Shown: positions 46,119-55,529 of the stretch, one piece after another
Position numbering within the stretch: the stretch's first letter is position 1
Layout of the letters: each line of letters begins with the position of its first letter
Source of the DNA: Bradyrhizobium lablabi
GTDB taxonomy: Bacteria > Pseudomonadota > Alphaproteobacteria > Rhizobiales > Xanthobacteraceae
Direction of reading: 5' to 3'
Assembly (NCBI RefSeq): GCF_018131005.1
Contig: NZ_JAFCJK010000001.1
Location: 744,001 to 808,000 of the forward strand
DNA length: 64,000 bases
Made by a program: the position numbers and the translations under genes
The notes under the pieces: generated by a model
Seen by the model: only the letters and a program-made list of their open reading frames with translations
Database searches by the model: none
Told to the model about the DNA's origin: nothing

Positions 46119-46557
46119 GGCGAAACGCAGACAACGCCTTTCGCCGTGCAGAACAGGCTGGTTGACCTCTCGTCGGCGCCGGCAGGCTGCCACCGCAGAC
46201 GTTGCGCAACAGCATCCGGCTCATGGCTGCTTCATCATGTCTCATGGACAGGCGCTGAGTACACGATCAGCGCCATTGTCGCGGACGATCGCACGGCGGA
46301 GGTGCTCGACATTGCGGTCGGCGTCCTGTCTCGTGATTGGCGGGCAGGCGGCCGCGCCCAAACCTCGCGCGCGATTGTCGCGGCGCGGCCGTTTTATCCA
46401 GGTGACTCCTGGCGCCTTGTCGCCCTATTCAAGGAAGGCTGAAAGGAGGATGCCGGCACGATTCATGCAGCGGGCCGGACAACGGTGCACGCAGCCTGAA
46501 CCGACATGAACAGATTAACGGGACGTCAATTCATCGATCGGCAAGAGGACGACAATC
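46119..46557 (+). other. Gene-free stretch after gyrB
   Basis: Open frames here (for example a 98-codon one at 46146) lack a ribosome-binding site and a family pattern, and they use rare composition. I see no repeat or RNA. The last part serves as the leader of the ABC binding-protein gene (AAGAGGA about 10 nt before its ATG). Confidence 0.5.
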
Positions 46558-47502
46558 ATGCGTAGTTCGAAACTATTTGCGACAATCATTGCTCTCGCGG
46601 TGTCCAGCCCCGTGCTCGCCGACGACGTCAAGGTCGGCATCGGCATCTCCGGCTGGACCGGATTCGCTCCGCTCACACTCGCAAAGGAGGCCGGCATCTT
46701 CAAGAAGAACGGCCTCGACGTGACGCTGAAAAAGATTCCCCAGAAGGACCGGCATCTCGCCATCGCCTCGGGTGACGTCCAGTGCGCGGCGACGACGGTC
46801 GAGACCTGGATCTCCTGGAACGCCAATGGCGTTGCGACCAAGCAGATCTTCCAGCTCGACAAGAGTTATGGCGCCGACGGCATGGCCGTGCGCAACAGCA
46901 TTGCGGCGATCAAGGATCTAAAGGGCAAGACGGTCGCGGCCTCCGCACCGGGCACCTCGCCGTATTTCGCGCTGGCCTGGATGCTCAAGAAGAACGGCCT
47001 TTCGATGAAGGATGTCACCGTCGTGAACCTGGAGCCGGCTGCTGCCGCGCAGGCCTTCGTCTCCGGCCAGAACGATGCCGCGATGACCTATGAGCCGTAT
47101 CTCTCGACCGTGCGCGCCGCGCCCGACAACGGCAAGATCATCGCGACCACGCTCGACTACCCGATGGTCATGGACACGTTCGGCTGCACGCCTAAGTTCC
47201 TGTCCGACCATCCGCAGGCGGCCCAAGCGCTGGCCAACAGCTATTTCGAAGCCCTCGACATGATCGCCAAGGATCAGGCCAAGGCCTACGAAATCATGGG
47301 CGCTGACGTGAAGCAGTCCGGCGAGCAGTTCGGCAACTCGGCCAAATACCTGCGCTGGCAGGACAAGGCTGCGAACCAGAAGTTCTTCTCGGGTGACTTC
47401 CTCACTTTCAACAAGGAGGCCGCGGACCTGTTGCTCGAGATCGGCATTATCAAGTCCGCGCCGAAGGTCGAGGACCTCTTCGACGCGAGCTTCATCAAGT
47501 AA
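46558..47502 (+). CDS. ABC transporter substrate-binding protein (NitT/TauT/SsuA type)
   Basis: A 314-residue periplasmic protein with a signal peptide (cleavage near LA-DDV). The fold of the nitrate/sulfonate/taurine group is clear from GISGWTGFAPLTLAKEAGIF, KNGLDVTLKKIPQKDRHLA, and GKTVAASAPGTSPYFALAWM. The ligand is not decided; taurine, sulfonate or pyrimidine precursors are possible. The permease and ATPase genes follow after a hairpin. Confidence 0.92.
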   Translation: MRSSKLFATIIALAVSSPVLADDVKVGIGISGWTGFAPLTLAKEAGIFKKNGLDVTLKKIPQKDRHLAIASGDVQCAATTVETWISWNANGVATKQIFQLDKSYGADGMAVRNSIAAIKDLKGKTVAASAPGTSPYFALAWMLKKNGLSMKDVTVVNLEPAAAAQAFVSGQNDAAMTYEPYLSTVRAAPDNGKIIATTLDYPMVMDTFGCTPKFLSDHPQAAQALANSYFEALDMIAKDQAKAYEIMGADVKQSGEQFGNSAKYLRWQDKAANQKFFSGDFLTFNKEAADLLLEIGIIKSAPKVEDLFDASFIK

Positions 47503-47519
47503 AGCCACTGTACGTAATG

Positions 47520-47549
47520 GACCCGCCCCGCAACGTCGCGCGGCGGGTC
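47520..47549 (+). terminator. Stem-loop between binding protein and permease genes
   Basis: GACCCGCC (47520-47527) and GGCGGGTC (47542-47549) form an 8-bp stem with a 14-nt loop, 17 nt after the stop. It may lower transcription into the permease gene or stabilise the binding-protein mRNA, a common arrangement in ABC operons. Confidence 0.6.
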
Positions 47550-47684
47550 TCCAGACCACGCTATGATGCGATGTGTCGAATCGCGTGATTTCATCTCTTT
47601 GCTTGAGCGTGATCCTGCTCGGAGAACCGCTACACTCCCGGATCGTGCTCTGGACGATCAACGACTGCCTGGACACCTGATGTG

Positions 47685-48458
47685 ATGCGTCCCCTGGATC
47701 CCGTGACATCGAAGCAGCGCGCGGCCTACGGCATTGCGTTCTTCATGCTGTTCGTCGCCCTCTGGTCCTGGGTGACGTTCGGCGGCCATGTATCGCAGAC
47801 GTTCCTCGCCAATCCGCTGACCATGGTGCGCGAGGGCTTCGAGCTCCTGACCCGGCACGGATTTCTATTCGACATCGGCATGACGATCTGGCGCGTCCTC
47901 GGCGGCTTCGCGCTGGCCGCGATCATCGCGGTGCCGCTCGGTGTGATGATGGGTGCCTACAAGCCTGTCGAAGCCTTTCTCGAACCTTTCGTCTCGTTCG
48001 CGCGCTACCTGCCCGCCTCGGCCTTCATCCCGCTCCTGATCTTGTGGGCCGGCATCGGCGAGTTGCAAAAGCTGCTCGTCATCTTCATCGGCTCGGTCTT
48101 TCAGGTCATCCTCATGGTGGCGGTGGCCGTCGGCGCGACGCGCCGCGACTTGGTCGAGGCGGCCTATACGCTCGGCGCCAGCGACCGCGGCATCATCCGC
48201 CGCGTGCTGCTACCCTCCTCCGCGCCCGAGATCGCGGAGATTCTCCGGCTGGTGCTGGGCTGGGCCTGGACCTATGTCATCGTCGCCGAGCTGATCGGTT
48301 CGTCCTCCGGCATCGGCCACATGATCACCGACAGCCAGGCCCTGCTCAACACCGGCCAGATCATTTTCGGCATCATCGTCATCGGATTGATCGGCCTCGT
48401 CTCCGACTTCCTGTTCAAGGCGTTCAACGCCTGGCTGTTTCCGTGGAAGCTCGCATGA
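47685..48458 (+). CDS. ABC transporter permease (NitT/TauT type)
   Basis: A 257-residue membrane protein with six helices, from ATG 47685 (MRPLDPVTSKQRAAYGIAFF). The EAA motif region is VEAAYTLGASDRGIIRRVLL, just before PSSAPEIAEILRLVLGWAWT. Conserved start FMLFVALWSWVTFGG is the first helix. It forms the channel with the ATPase, whose ATG overlaps the stop (ATGA). Confidence 0.93.
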   Translation: MRPLDPVTSKQRAAYGIAFFMLFVALWSWVTFGGHVSQTFLANPLTMVREGFELLTRHGFLFDIGMTIWRVLGGFALAAIIAVPLGVMMGAYKPVEAFLEPFVSFARYLPASAFIPLLILWAGIGELQKLLVIFIGSVFQVILMVAVAVGATRRDLVEAAYTLGASDRGIIRRVLLPSSAPEIAEILRLVLGWAWTYVIVAELIGSSSGIGHMITDSQALLNTGQIIFGIIVIGLIGLVSDFLFKAFNAWLFPWKLA

Positions 48459-49240
48459 CGACGCTCAGGATCGAACAGGTCTCGCGAATTTTCCCTGCAC
48501 GCCACGGCAACCCGCCAACCAGGGCGCTCGAGCCGACGGATCTCACGATCGGAACCAACGATTTCGTCACCATCCTCGGTCCCTCCGGCTGTGGCAAGTC
48601 CACCCTGCTCCGCATCGTCGCCGGCCTCGATCGTCCCACCGGCGGGCGCGTCGTGCTGGACGAGCGCGAGGTGACCGGCCCTGGTGCAGATCGCGGCATG
48701 GTGTTCCAGTCCTACACGCTGTTTCCCTGGCTCACCGTGCGCGAGAACATTGCCTTCGGCCTGCGCGAGCGCGGCGTTCCGCCGGCCGAGCGCCACAGGA
48801 TCGCAGATGCGTTCATCCGCCAGGTCGGTTTGTCCGGCTTCGAGAATCATTGGCCGAAGCAGTTGTCCGGCGGCATGCAGCAGCGCACGGCAATCGCTCG
48901 CGCCCTTGCCAATGATCCCAAGATCCTGTTGCTCGACGAGCCGTTCGGCGCGCTGGACAACCAGACCCGCGCGCTTATGCAGGAAATGCTGCTGGGGATC
49001 TGGGAGCGTGACCAGAAGACCGTACTGTTCGTGACCCACGACATCGAAGAGGCGATCTTCCTCGGCAGCCGCGTCATTGTCATGAGCGCACGTCCCGGAC
49101 GCATCAAGGCCGAAATCGCGGTGAACCTGCCGCATCCACGCGCCTACAAGATCAAGACCACGCCCGAATTCGTCCGTCTGAAGGAACGGCTGGTCGAGGA
49201 GATCCGCACCGAGGCGTTGAAGGTTACCGAAAACGCCTGA
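48455..49240 (+). CDS. ABC transporter ATP-binding protein (NitT/TauT type)
   Basis: A 261-residue ATPase. Walker A: GPSGCGKST; Q-loop: MVFQSYTLFPWLTVRENIAF; signature: LSGGMQQRTAIARALA; Walker B: ILLLDEPFGALDNQTR; H-loop: FVTHDIEEAIFLG. Opens at ATG 48455, overlapping the permease stop. It powers the importer with the two preceding genes. Confidence 0.95.
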   Translation: MTTLRIEQVSRIFPARHGNPPTRALEPTDLTIGTNDFVTILGPSGCGKSTLLRIVAGLDRPTGGRVVLDEREVTGPGADRGMVFQSYTLFPWLTVRENIAFGLRERGVPPAERHRIADAFIRQVGLSGFENHWPKQLSGGMQQRTAIARALANDPKILLLDEPFGALDNQTRALMQEMLLGIWERDQKTVLFVTHDIEEAIFLGSRVIVMSARPGRIKAEIAVNLPHPRAYKIKTTPEFVRLKERLVEEIRTEALKVTENA

Positions 49241-49401
49241 CAATCGTTCGGGCGCCAACGTGCGTCTGGAAATCGCCGCTGGAGTTGGCGATATGCGTTA
49301 TCCGGGTCAGGGAATTGTGTTAGTCTACCCAAATCAAGCCTTGATTCCATTCAGGAAACTCTGCCACTGAACCAGAGCAGTTTGTGAGAGGACGTTTCCG
49401 C

Positions 49402-50694
49402 GTGCCGCCGATCCAGTACATTGTCGAAGGCGGCCGCCGCCTCTCGGGCACAATCGAGCCGTCCGGCAACAAAAACGCTGCGCTGCCAATCATCGCCGCG
49501 GCGCTGCTGACCGAACATCCGGTCACCTTGCAGAACGTGCCGCGGATCCGCGACACCGAAACGCTGGTCGAGCTGTGCCGCTCTGTCGGCGCGTCCGCCG
49601 AATGGTCCGAGCGCAATACGCTCGTCATCCATGCCAAGGACATCCGCGCCGCCGATCTCGATCCCGAACTGTGCGCGCGCATCCGCGCCTCGATCCTGCT
49701 CGCCGGTCCGCTGCTGGCGCGCTGCGGCGAGGTGGCGCTGCCGCCGCCCGGCGGCGACGTGATCGGCCGCCGCCGGCTCGACACGCATTTCCTCGCCTTC
49801 GAGCAGCTCGGCGCGACCGTCACCGCAACGCATCGGCTAGAATTCCGCGCCTCGCGACTGAAGGGCGCCGACGTCTTCCTCGACGAGCCCAGCGTCACCG
49901 CGACCGAAAATGCGCTGGTTGCCGCCGTCGCCGCCCGCGGCACCACCTACCTGCGCAACGCGGCGTCCGAGCCGCATGTCCAGGATCTGGCGCATTTCCT
50001 TGTCGCGCTCGGCGCCAAGATCGAAGGCATTGGCACCAATACCATCATCGTCCATGGGCAGGCGACGCTCGGCGGCGCGACGTTCGCAATCGGGCCGGAT
50101 CATATCGAGGTAGGCTCGATGATCGGGCTCGCCGCCGTCACGCGCTCGCCGCTGCGCATCGCGCGCGCCGGCGTCGAGCATCTGCGCTCGATCCGGATGG
50201 GCTTCGAGCGGCTCGGCATCGTCTGCGGCATCGAGGGCGACGATCTCATCGTGCCGTCAGGGCAGACCATGAAGATCCACGACGATTTCGGCGGTCACGT
50301 CCCGAAGCTCGAGGACCAGCCCTGGCCGGCCTTCCCGGCCGACCTGATGTCGATTGCGATCGTCACCGCAACGCAATGCGATGGCGTCATCCTGATGCAC
50401 GAGAAGATGTTCGAATCGCGGATGTTCTTCGTCGACAAGCTGATCGCGATGGGCGGACGCATCGTGCTGTGCGACCCGCATCGCGCGATTGTCACCGGTC
50501 CGAGCCGGTTGCGCGGCGCGCCGATGACCTCGCCCGACATCCGCGCCGGCATGGCGATGCTGCTCGCCGCCGTCTGCGCCGAAGGCACCTCCACCATCAA
50601 CAACGCCGACCAGATCGAGCGCGGCTACGAACGGCTCGAAGAGCGGCTGAACGCGCTCGGCGCCAAGATCACCCGCCTGCCTGCGCGGCCGTGA
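49402..50694 (+). CDS. murA: UDP-GlcNAc 1-carboxyvinyltransferase (MurA) with Cys-to-Asp active site
   Basis: A 430-residue enolpyruvyl transferase, first step of peptidoglycan precursor synthesis. I use GTG 49402 ((M)PPIQYIVEGGRRLSG) because GAGAGGA is 9 nt upstream; a GTG 18 nt earlier also opens the frame. The SGNKNAALPIIAAALL block holds the catalytic Lys24. The loop that in E. coli is GGCTIGARP (Cys115) is here GGDVIGRRR, with Asp119 in place of the Cys; Asp occurs naturally in Mycobacterium and Chlamydia MurA and makes them fosfomycin-insensitive. FPADLMSIAIV and DIRAGMAMLLAA keep the catalytic Asp and Arg regions. It could be a MurA paralogue. Confidence 0.9.
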   Translation: MPPIQYIVEGGRRLSGTIEPSGNKNAALPIIAAALLTEHPVTLQNVPRIRDTETLVELCRSVGASAEWSERNTLVIHAKDIRAADLDPELCARIRASILLAGPLLARCGEVALPPPGGDVIGRRRLDTHFLAFEQLGATVTATHRLEFRASRLKGADVFLDEPSVTATENALVAAVAARGTTYLRNAASEPHVQDLAHFLVALGAKIEGIGTNTIIVHGQATLGGATFAIGPDHIEVGSMIGLAAVTRSPLRIARAGVEHLRSIRMGFERLGIVCGIEGDDLIVPSGQTMKIHDDFGGHVPKLEDQPWPAFPADLMSIAIVTATQCDGVILMHEKMFESRMFFVDKLIAMGGRIVLCDPHRAIVTGPSRLRGAPMTSPDIRAGMAMLLAAVCAEGTSTINNADQIERGYERLEERLNALGAKITRLPARP

Positions 50695-50740
50695 CCGGCC
50701 GCGGCAGCTTGGCCATCCTTTTGGCCTGCTTGCCGTGCTA

Positions 50741-50775
50741 GGGCTCGATCCGAAAACGTATGTAGCGGTTTTCCG
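50741..50775. repeat. Dispersed repeat, GCTCGATCCGAAAACG type
   Basis: A diverged relative of the unit at 22354-22389 (GATCCG...GTGTGTAGCGGTTTCCGG versus GATCCG...GTATGTAGCGGTTTTCCG). It runs up to the ATG of the MATE gene, so the ribosome-binding site, if any, lies inside the repeat. Confidence 0.55.
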
Positions 50776-52173
50776 ATGACGTCCGTAGACAAAATCGAGC
50801 CGGCCGCGCCGCGCGCGGCCGTCGCCATCTCTGGCAATGAGCTCGCGGCCGAGCTTGCGGAAACGCTGAAGCTCGCGGTGCCGCTCGCACTGACGCAGCT
50901 CGGCCAGATCGCAATGATGACGACGGACCTCGCCTTCATCGGCCGGCTCGGCAGCGATGCGGTCGCCGCCGCCGCGCTGGCGCACACGGTATTCTTCGTC
51001 AGCTTCACGTTCGGTATGGGTCTGGTGTCGGCGGTCTCCCCGCTGGCCGCGCAGGCATTCGGCGCCCGCGACCCCCGCATGGTGCGCCGCGCGCTTCGCG
51101 TCGGGCTGTGGGCGGCGCTGTTGATGGCACTCCCGCTGATGGCCCTGCCGTTCCACGGCGAAACTATCCTGCTCGCGCTTGGCCAGGCGCCGGCAGCGGC
51201 CCGTCTCGCGCAGGAATATCTGTTTGGCCTCGCCTGGGGCATCCTGCCGGCGCTGTGGTTCATCGCGATCCGCGGCTTCATGAGCGCGGTCAATCGGCCG
51301 GAGCCGGTACTGTGGATCACGCTCGCGGCGATACCGGCCAATGCACTGCTGGTCTATCTCCTGCTCTACGGCAAATGGGGCATGCCCGAGTTCGGCCTGT
51401 TCGGCGCGGGCCTTGCGACCACCATCGTCAATCTCGGAACCTTCCTTGCCGGCGTATGGTACACCGCGCGCTGCCGCCCTTTCCGGAAATATCATGTCTT
51501 CAGCCGTATCTGGCGCATCGACTGGTCCCTGATGGGCAAGCTTGCTGCCGTCGGCACGCCGATCTCGATGTCCTTTCTGCTGGAATACGGGCTGTTCGGC
51601 GCGGCCGGCCTGCTGATGGGCTTGATCAGCACGACCGCGCTTGCGGCGCATCAGATCGCGTTGCAGATCGCGGCGATCCTGTTCATGGTGCCGTTCGGCG
51701 TCGGCATGGCCGCGACCGTACGGGTCGGTCACGCCGTCGGCCGCCGCGATGCAGATGGAGTGCGGCGCGCGGGCTACGTACCGATGGCGCTCAGCGGCGC
51801 ATTCATGGGCATCATGACGCTTGCCGTGATCCTGGGACGGTTCAAGATTGCGGAGATGTTCCTCGGCGAGGCCACCGACGCGACCGCGGAACTCACCGCG
51901 ATGCTGCTCCTGATCGGCGCGACCTTCTTCATCGCAGACGGTGTCCAGACCACCACGGCCGGCGCGCTGCGCGGCATGAACGACACGCAGGTGCCGCTGC
52001 TGTTTGCCACCATCAGCTATTGGCTGGTCGGATTCACCTCGGCCTGCGTGCTCGCCTTCTTGACCACGCTCGGCGCCGTCGGCGTCTGGATCGGACTGTC
52101 GCTCGGAACCGCGTTCTATGCGAGCCTGCTGATCTTGCGTTTCCGCGCGCTGGCAAGCAGATTGCCGGCCTGA
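50776..52173 (+). CDS. MATE-family multidrug/Na+ efflux protein
   Basis: A 465-residue exporter with 12 helices. Two pseudo-repeats: GNELAAELAETLKLAVPLAL, TQLGQIAMMTTDLAFIGRLG (first) and GTPISMSFLLEYGLFGAAGL (second), with AHQIALQIAAILFMVPFGVG typical of NorM. It drives export of cationic compounds by H+ or Na+. The ATG has no purine-rich site upstream, since a repeat fills that space. It ends 49 nt before the isomerase gene. Confidence 0.92.
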   Translation: MTSVDKIEPAAPRAAVAISGNELAAELAETLKLAVPLALTQLGQIAMMTTDLAFIGRLGSDAVAAAALAHTVFFVSFTFGMGLVSAVSPLAAQAFGARDPRMVRRALRVGLWAALLMALPLMALPFHGETILLALGQAPAAARLAQEYLFGLAWGILPALWFIAIRGFMSAVNRPEPVLWITLAAIPANALLVYLLLYGKWGMPEFGLFGAGLATTIVNLGTFLAGVWYTARCRPFRKYHVFSRIWRIDWSLMGKLAAVGTPISMSFLLEYGLFGAAGLLMGLISTTALAAHQIALQIAAILFMVPFGVGMAATVRVGHAVGRRDADGVRRAGYVPMALSGAFMGIMTLAVILGRFKIAEMFLGEATDATAELTAMLLLIGATFFIADGVQTTTAGALRGMNDTQVPLLFATISYWLVGFTSACVLAFLTTLGAVGVWIGLSLGTAFYASLLILRFRALASRLPA

Positions 52174-52222
52174 CGACGATGCGGCCGGCCGATCGCGGCG
52201 CGGCTGCGGAGGCCTTGCGTTC

Positions 52223-52879
52223 ATGACATTGTCAGTTGATCTCTTTTTCTCGTTCCGCAGCCCCTATAGCTATCTGGCGCTGCCGAAGACGCTGAAAATG
52301 GTCGCCGATTACGACGTCGCGGTGAACCTGCGGCCGGTCTATCCGCTCGCGGTGCGCGTCCCCGGATTCTTCAAGAAAACCAATCCGCAATTCGCCCGCT
52401 ATGTGGTGCTCGATTCCAGACGCGTCGCCGAGCATGAGAACATCCCGTTCCGCTTTCCGCGACCGGACCCGATCGTGCAGAACATGGCGACGCTCGATGT
52501 TGCCGAGCATCAGCCCTACATTCACCGCCTGACGCGACTCGGCGCCGCCGCCCAGCTCGAGGACCGCTCGCTCGACTTCACCGCTGCGATCAGCCGCGTG
52601 TTGTGGGACGGTACGGTGACAGGATGGAACGAAGGCGACCACCTCGCAACAGCCGCGAGCGCGGCGGGCTTCGATCTCGCCGCGATGGATGCGGCCATCG
52701 CCGCCGATCCCGACCGCTACGGACGGGTCATCAAGGACAACGAAGAAGCCCACGCCGGCTCCGGCCATTGGGGCGTGCCGACCTTCGTGTTCGAGAACGA
52801 GCCGTTTTTCGGTCAGGATCGTATCGATCTCCTGATCTGGCGAATGGAGAGCAAGGGCATGACGCGCCGCAAGGGATAG
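52223..52879 (+). CDS. DsbA-like HCCA-isomerase family protein
   Basis: A 218-residue kappa-GST-like protein (2-hydroxychromene-2-carboxylate isomerase family). The opening LFFSFRSPYSYLALPKTLKM puts Ser where DsbA has CxxC, as in GST-kappa. The C-terminal WGVPTFVFENEPFFGQDRID keeps the cis-Pro. The substrate is unknown; in NahD this is an aromatic isomerisation that uses glutathione. Convergent with the FUSC gene. Confidence 0.9.
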   Translation: MTLSVDLFFSFRSPYSYLALPKTLKMVADYDVAVNLRPVYPLAVRVPGFFKKTNPQFARYVVLDSRRVAEHENIPFRFPRPDPIVQNMATLDVAEHQPYIHRLTRLGAAAQLEDRSLDFTAAISRVLWDGTVTGWNEGDHLATAASAAGFDLAAMDAAIAADPDRYGRVIKDNEEAHAGSGHWGVPTFVFENEPFFGQDRIDLLIWRMESKGMTRRKG

Positions 52880-52886
52880 TTGGAGG

Positions 52887-54026
52887 TCATGCCGCGCTCT
52901 TCTCCGATGTGTCAGCGACGATCTTCTCCGAAGCGTCGGCGCTCGTGCACCAATTGCCGTGACAGCGCTTGAGGTCGTTCAGATTCTGCCGCATCTGGTC
53001 GAGCGAGAAGCCAAGCGCGAAGAAGCGCTCGGCGGCATCGACCGGCAGGCCGCGGATCAGACCATCCCTTCGGACCGCGGCGACCTCCGCGGTATAGGCC
53101 TGTAGCGCAGCGTCGACCGGTGCGATGTCCGCCGGGCCGCTGCCGGCGCGCAGGGCGGTCGCGACCGCCTTCATATAGGTGACGATCGCATTGCTCACAT
53201 CGGACAGGGGCCGTGCCAGCCTTGCCTGAACATCCGCCGGCAGCGGCACCACAGAAGCCCGCCCGATCATCACGACGTCGTGCCGCAGGCGCTGAATCGT
53301 CCGCAGCAACGGACCTGTGTCCGGTCCCGATGACAGATGCAAGGAGCGCTCGCGCTCAGCCTCAAGGCCGGTCGCGTGCAGGTTGGTCACCGCAACGCCG
53401 ATGCCATCCTGGATCCGGTGCAAGGCGTCGTTGTCGAGACCGCGCGTCAGTCCGGCGAGCAGCTCGGCGAACGCAGCCGACAGCAGTTCCAGCAATTTTG
53501 ACCCATTGACCCTGATCTGACTGACCGCGCGCGACGGCAGCACCAGGAACGAGATCGCAAGCCCGGTAAGCGCCCCGACCGTGACCTCGAAGACGCGGTC
53601 GATCGCGGACTCCAGCGGGTTCGAGTGATGCATCGTCGGCAGCAGCAGCACGATCACGGCCGTCACCGTCGCCGAGTTCAGGCTGGGATTGAGCGCCGCG
53701 ATGAAGGCCAGAGGCACGATGGCCAGCACCAGCAGCGCCAGCAAGCTGCCCTCGCCGGAATGCGGGATCAATACCGCGATCGCGCCGCCATAGATGGCGC
53801 CGCCGATGGTGCCGAGCATGTAGTCGCGGGTCGCCTTCAGCGAGCGGCCGACGCTCATCTGGGTTACGATAAGCGACGTCAGCACCGCCCATAGTGGCAA
53901 CATCAGATGCAGCGCCACTGCGATGGTATAGGCCGCCACCGCTGCCAAAGCGATCCGGACCGCAAGCGCCAGCTGGGTCTTGCGGGTCCAGAGCTGATCG
54001 AACATGCGTTTTACGAAGGTCCTCAT
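52887..54026 (-). CDS. FUSC-family inner-membrane protein
   Basis: A 379-residue protein. ATG 54026 (MRTFVKRMFDQLWTRKTQLA) begins the family part; the very long open frame beyond it is antisense to MmgE/PrpD. Six membrane segments lie within residues ~18-165 (VRIALAAVAAYTIAVALHLM and others), then a ~200-residue soluble helical tail. FUSC proteins resemble half of the AaeB/YccS aromatic-acid exporter. It stands alone, with no membrane fusion partner nearby. Confidence 0.88.
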   Translation of the reverse strand: MRTFVKRMFDQLWTRKTQLALAVRIALAAVAAYTIAVALHLMLPLWAVLTSLIVTQMSVGRSLKATRDYMLGTIGGAIYGGAIAVLIPHSGEGSLLALLVLAIVPLAFIAALNPSLNSATVTAVIVLLLPTMHHSNPLESAIDRVFEVTVGALTGLAISFLVLPSRAVSQIRVNGSKLLELLSAAFAELLAGLTRGLDNDALHRIQDGIGVAVTNLHATGLEAERERSLHLSSGPDTGPLLRTIQRLRHDVVMIGRASVVPLPADVQARLARPLSDVSNAIVTYMKAVATALRAGSGPADIAPVDAALQAYTAEVAAVRRDGLIRGLPVDAAERFFALGFSLDQMRQNLNDLKRCHGNWCTSADASEKIVADTSEKSAA

Positions 54027-54158
54027 ACGCCGTGATCCGGAATCAATGGAAAGTCCCGTGTTGGCTGACGTCGAGCATGGCTGATGCCCACGGCGGCAAG
54101 GCGGCTTGAAAGGCCCGATCGGCCCGCCTACCCTGCGCCGCAAGATTGAGGAAACACG

Positions 54159-55529
54159 ATGGCCCACGAAACCGCAACGCTCGCTGCCTATGTCGCCGAC
54201 CTGAAATTCGAGGCTATTCCGCCGGAAGTGCTGGAGCGCGCCAAGGTGCTGACGCTGGATTTCCTGGGCAGCACCATCCGCGGCCGCCGCGATGCCGAAT
54301 CGACGCCGTCGCTGATGAAGATGCTGGAGGCGCTGGCGCTCGACGGCAAGGGCGAGGCCACCGTATTCGGAGATGCCAAGGCCTGGACGCCGGCGATCGC
54401 CGCGCTGCTCAACGGCGCGCTCGGCCATTCCCTCGATTTCGACGACACGCATGCCGATTCCTCGCTGCATCCGAGCGCGCCGGTCGTGCCCGCCGCTTTC
54501 GCGGTCGGGGAGACGGTCGGCGCCTCCGGCCGCGACGTGCTGACCGCGATCGTCGCGGGTTATGAGGTCTGCTGCCGGCTCGGCAACGCGCTTGATCCGA
54601 CCTCGCACTACGCCCGCGGCTTCCATCCGACTGCGACTGCCGGCACCTATGGCGCGGCGGCCGCCGCGGCAAAGCTGTTCCGCCTGTCGAAGCAGCAGAT
54701 CGTCTCCGCCTTCGGCGTCTCCGGCAGCCAGGCCGCAGGCTCGCTGCAATTCCTGGTCAACGGCGCCTGGAACAAGCGCTACCAGGTCGGCGCTGCCGCA
54801 ATGAACGGCGTGATCGCGGCGACGCTGGCGCGCAACGACTTTGTCGGCTCGACCGAATCGGTCGAGGGCAAGCACGGCCTGCTCGTCGGCTATAGCGACG
54901 ACGCCCATCCCGACAAGGCGGTCGCCGATCTCGGCCGCACCTATGAGACGATGAAGATCGGTGTCAAACCCTATCCGAGCTGCCGTTACACCCATGCCGC
55001 GATCGACGCGCTGATCGCGATGCGCCGGGAGCACAATCTGACCCCGGATCAGGTCAGGAAGGTCGAGATCGGCCTGCACCGCAACGGCATCACACTGACC
55101 GGGGACGCGTCGACCAAGCGCCACCCGACCTCGATCGTCGGCGGGCAGTTCTCGATGTTCTTCACTGGCGCCATCGCCCTCGACCAGGGCCGCTTCGGCT
55201 GGGACGACTACGAGCGGCTCGGCGATGCGGCGATCGACGCGCTCGCCGACAAGTTCGACGTGGTGCAGGACGACCGCCTCGAGATCGGCCGCACCCATCC
55301 GTTCGGCGCCCGTGTGAGCATCACCACCGACGACGGAGTGCATGAGCGGCTCCACGCCGATCCCTCCGGCGAGCCGACCTCGTTCCCCGACGCGAAGGCG
55401 ATGCAGCAGAAATTCCTGACGCTGGCGAGACCGGTGCTGAACCAGCGCGCTGAACAGCTCGCCGACGCGATCCTGACGCTGGAGCGCTTCGACCGGGTCG
55501 CCACGGCGACGCAGCTCGGGCGGCAGTAG
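54159..55529 (+). CDS. MmgE/PrpD family protein
   Basis: A 456-residue protein of the 2-methylcitrate dehydratase family: SLDFDDTHADSSLHPSAPVV and GFHPTATAGTYGAAAAAAKL in the helical domain, KPYPSCRYTHAAIDALIAMR and HPFGARVSITTDDG in the C-terminal domain. The reaction could be 2-methylcitrate or cis-aconitate type. It lacks the prpBC neighbours, so it may serve other hydroxy acids; alternatives are the iminodisuccinate epimerase-type members. Confidence 0.9.
   Translation: MAHETATLAAYVADLKFEAIPPEVLERAKVLTLDFLGSTIRGRRDAESTPSLMKMLEALALDGKGEATVFGDAKAWTPAIAALLNGALGHSLDFDDTHADSSLHPSAPVVPAAFAVGETVGASGRDVLTAIVAGYEVCCRLGNALDPTSHYARGFHPTATAGTYGAAAAAAKLFRLSKQQIVSAFGVSGSQAAGSLQFLVNGAWNKRYQVGAAAMNGVIAATLARNDFVGSTESVEGKHGLLVGYSDDAHPDKAVADLGRTYETMKIGVKPYPSCRYTHAAIDALIAMRREHNLTPDQVRKVEIGLHRNGITLTGDASTKRHPTSIVGGQFSMFFTGAIALDQGRFGWDDYERLGDAAIDALADKFDVVQDDRLEIGRTHPFGARVSITTDDGVHERLHADPSGEPTSFPDAKAMQQKFLTLARPVLNQRAEQLADAILTLERFDRVATATQLGRQ

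Noticed and set aside
46146..46442. 98-codon open frame after gyrB
   Set aside because: No ribosome-binding site, no family resemblance, and another frame is equally open.
50257..52224. 655-codon open frame on the minus strand
   Set aside because: Antisense to murA and the MATE gene; highly charged, repetitive composition.
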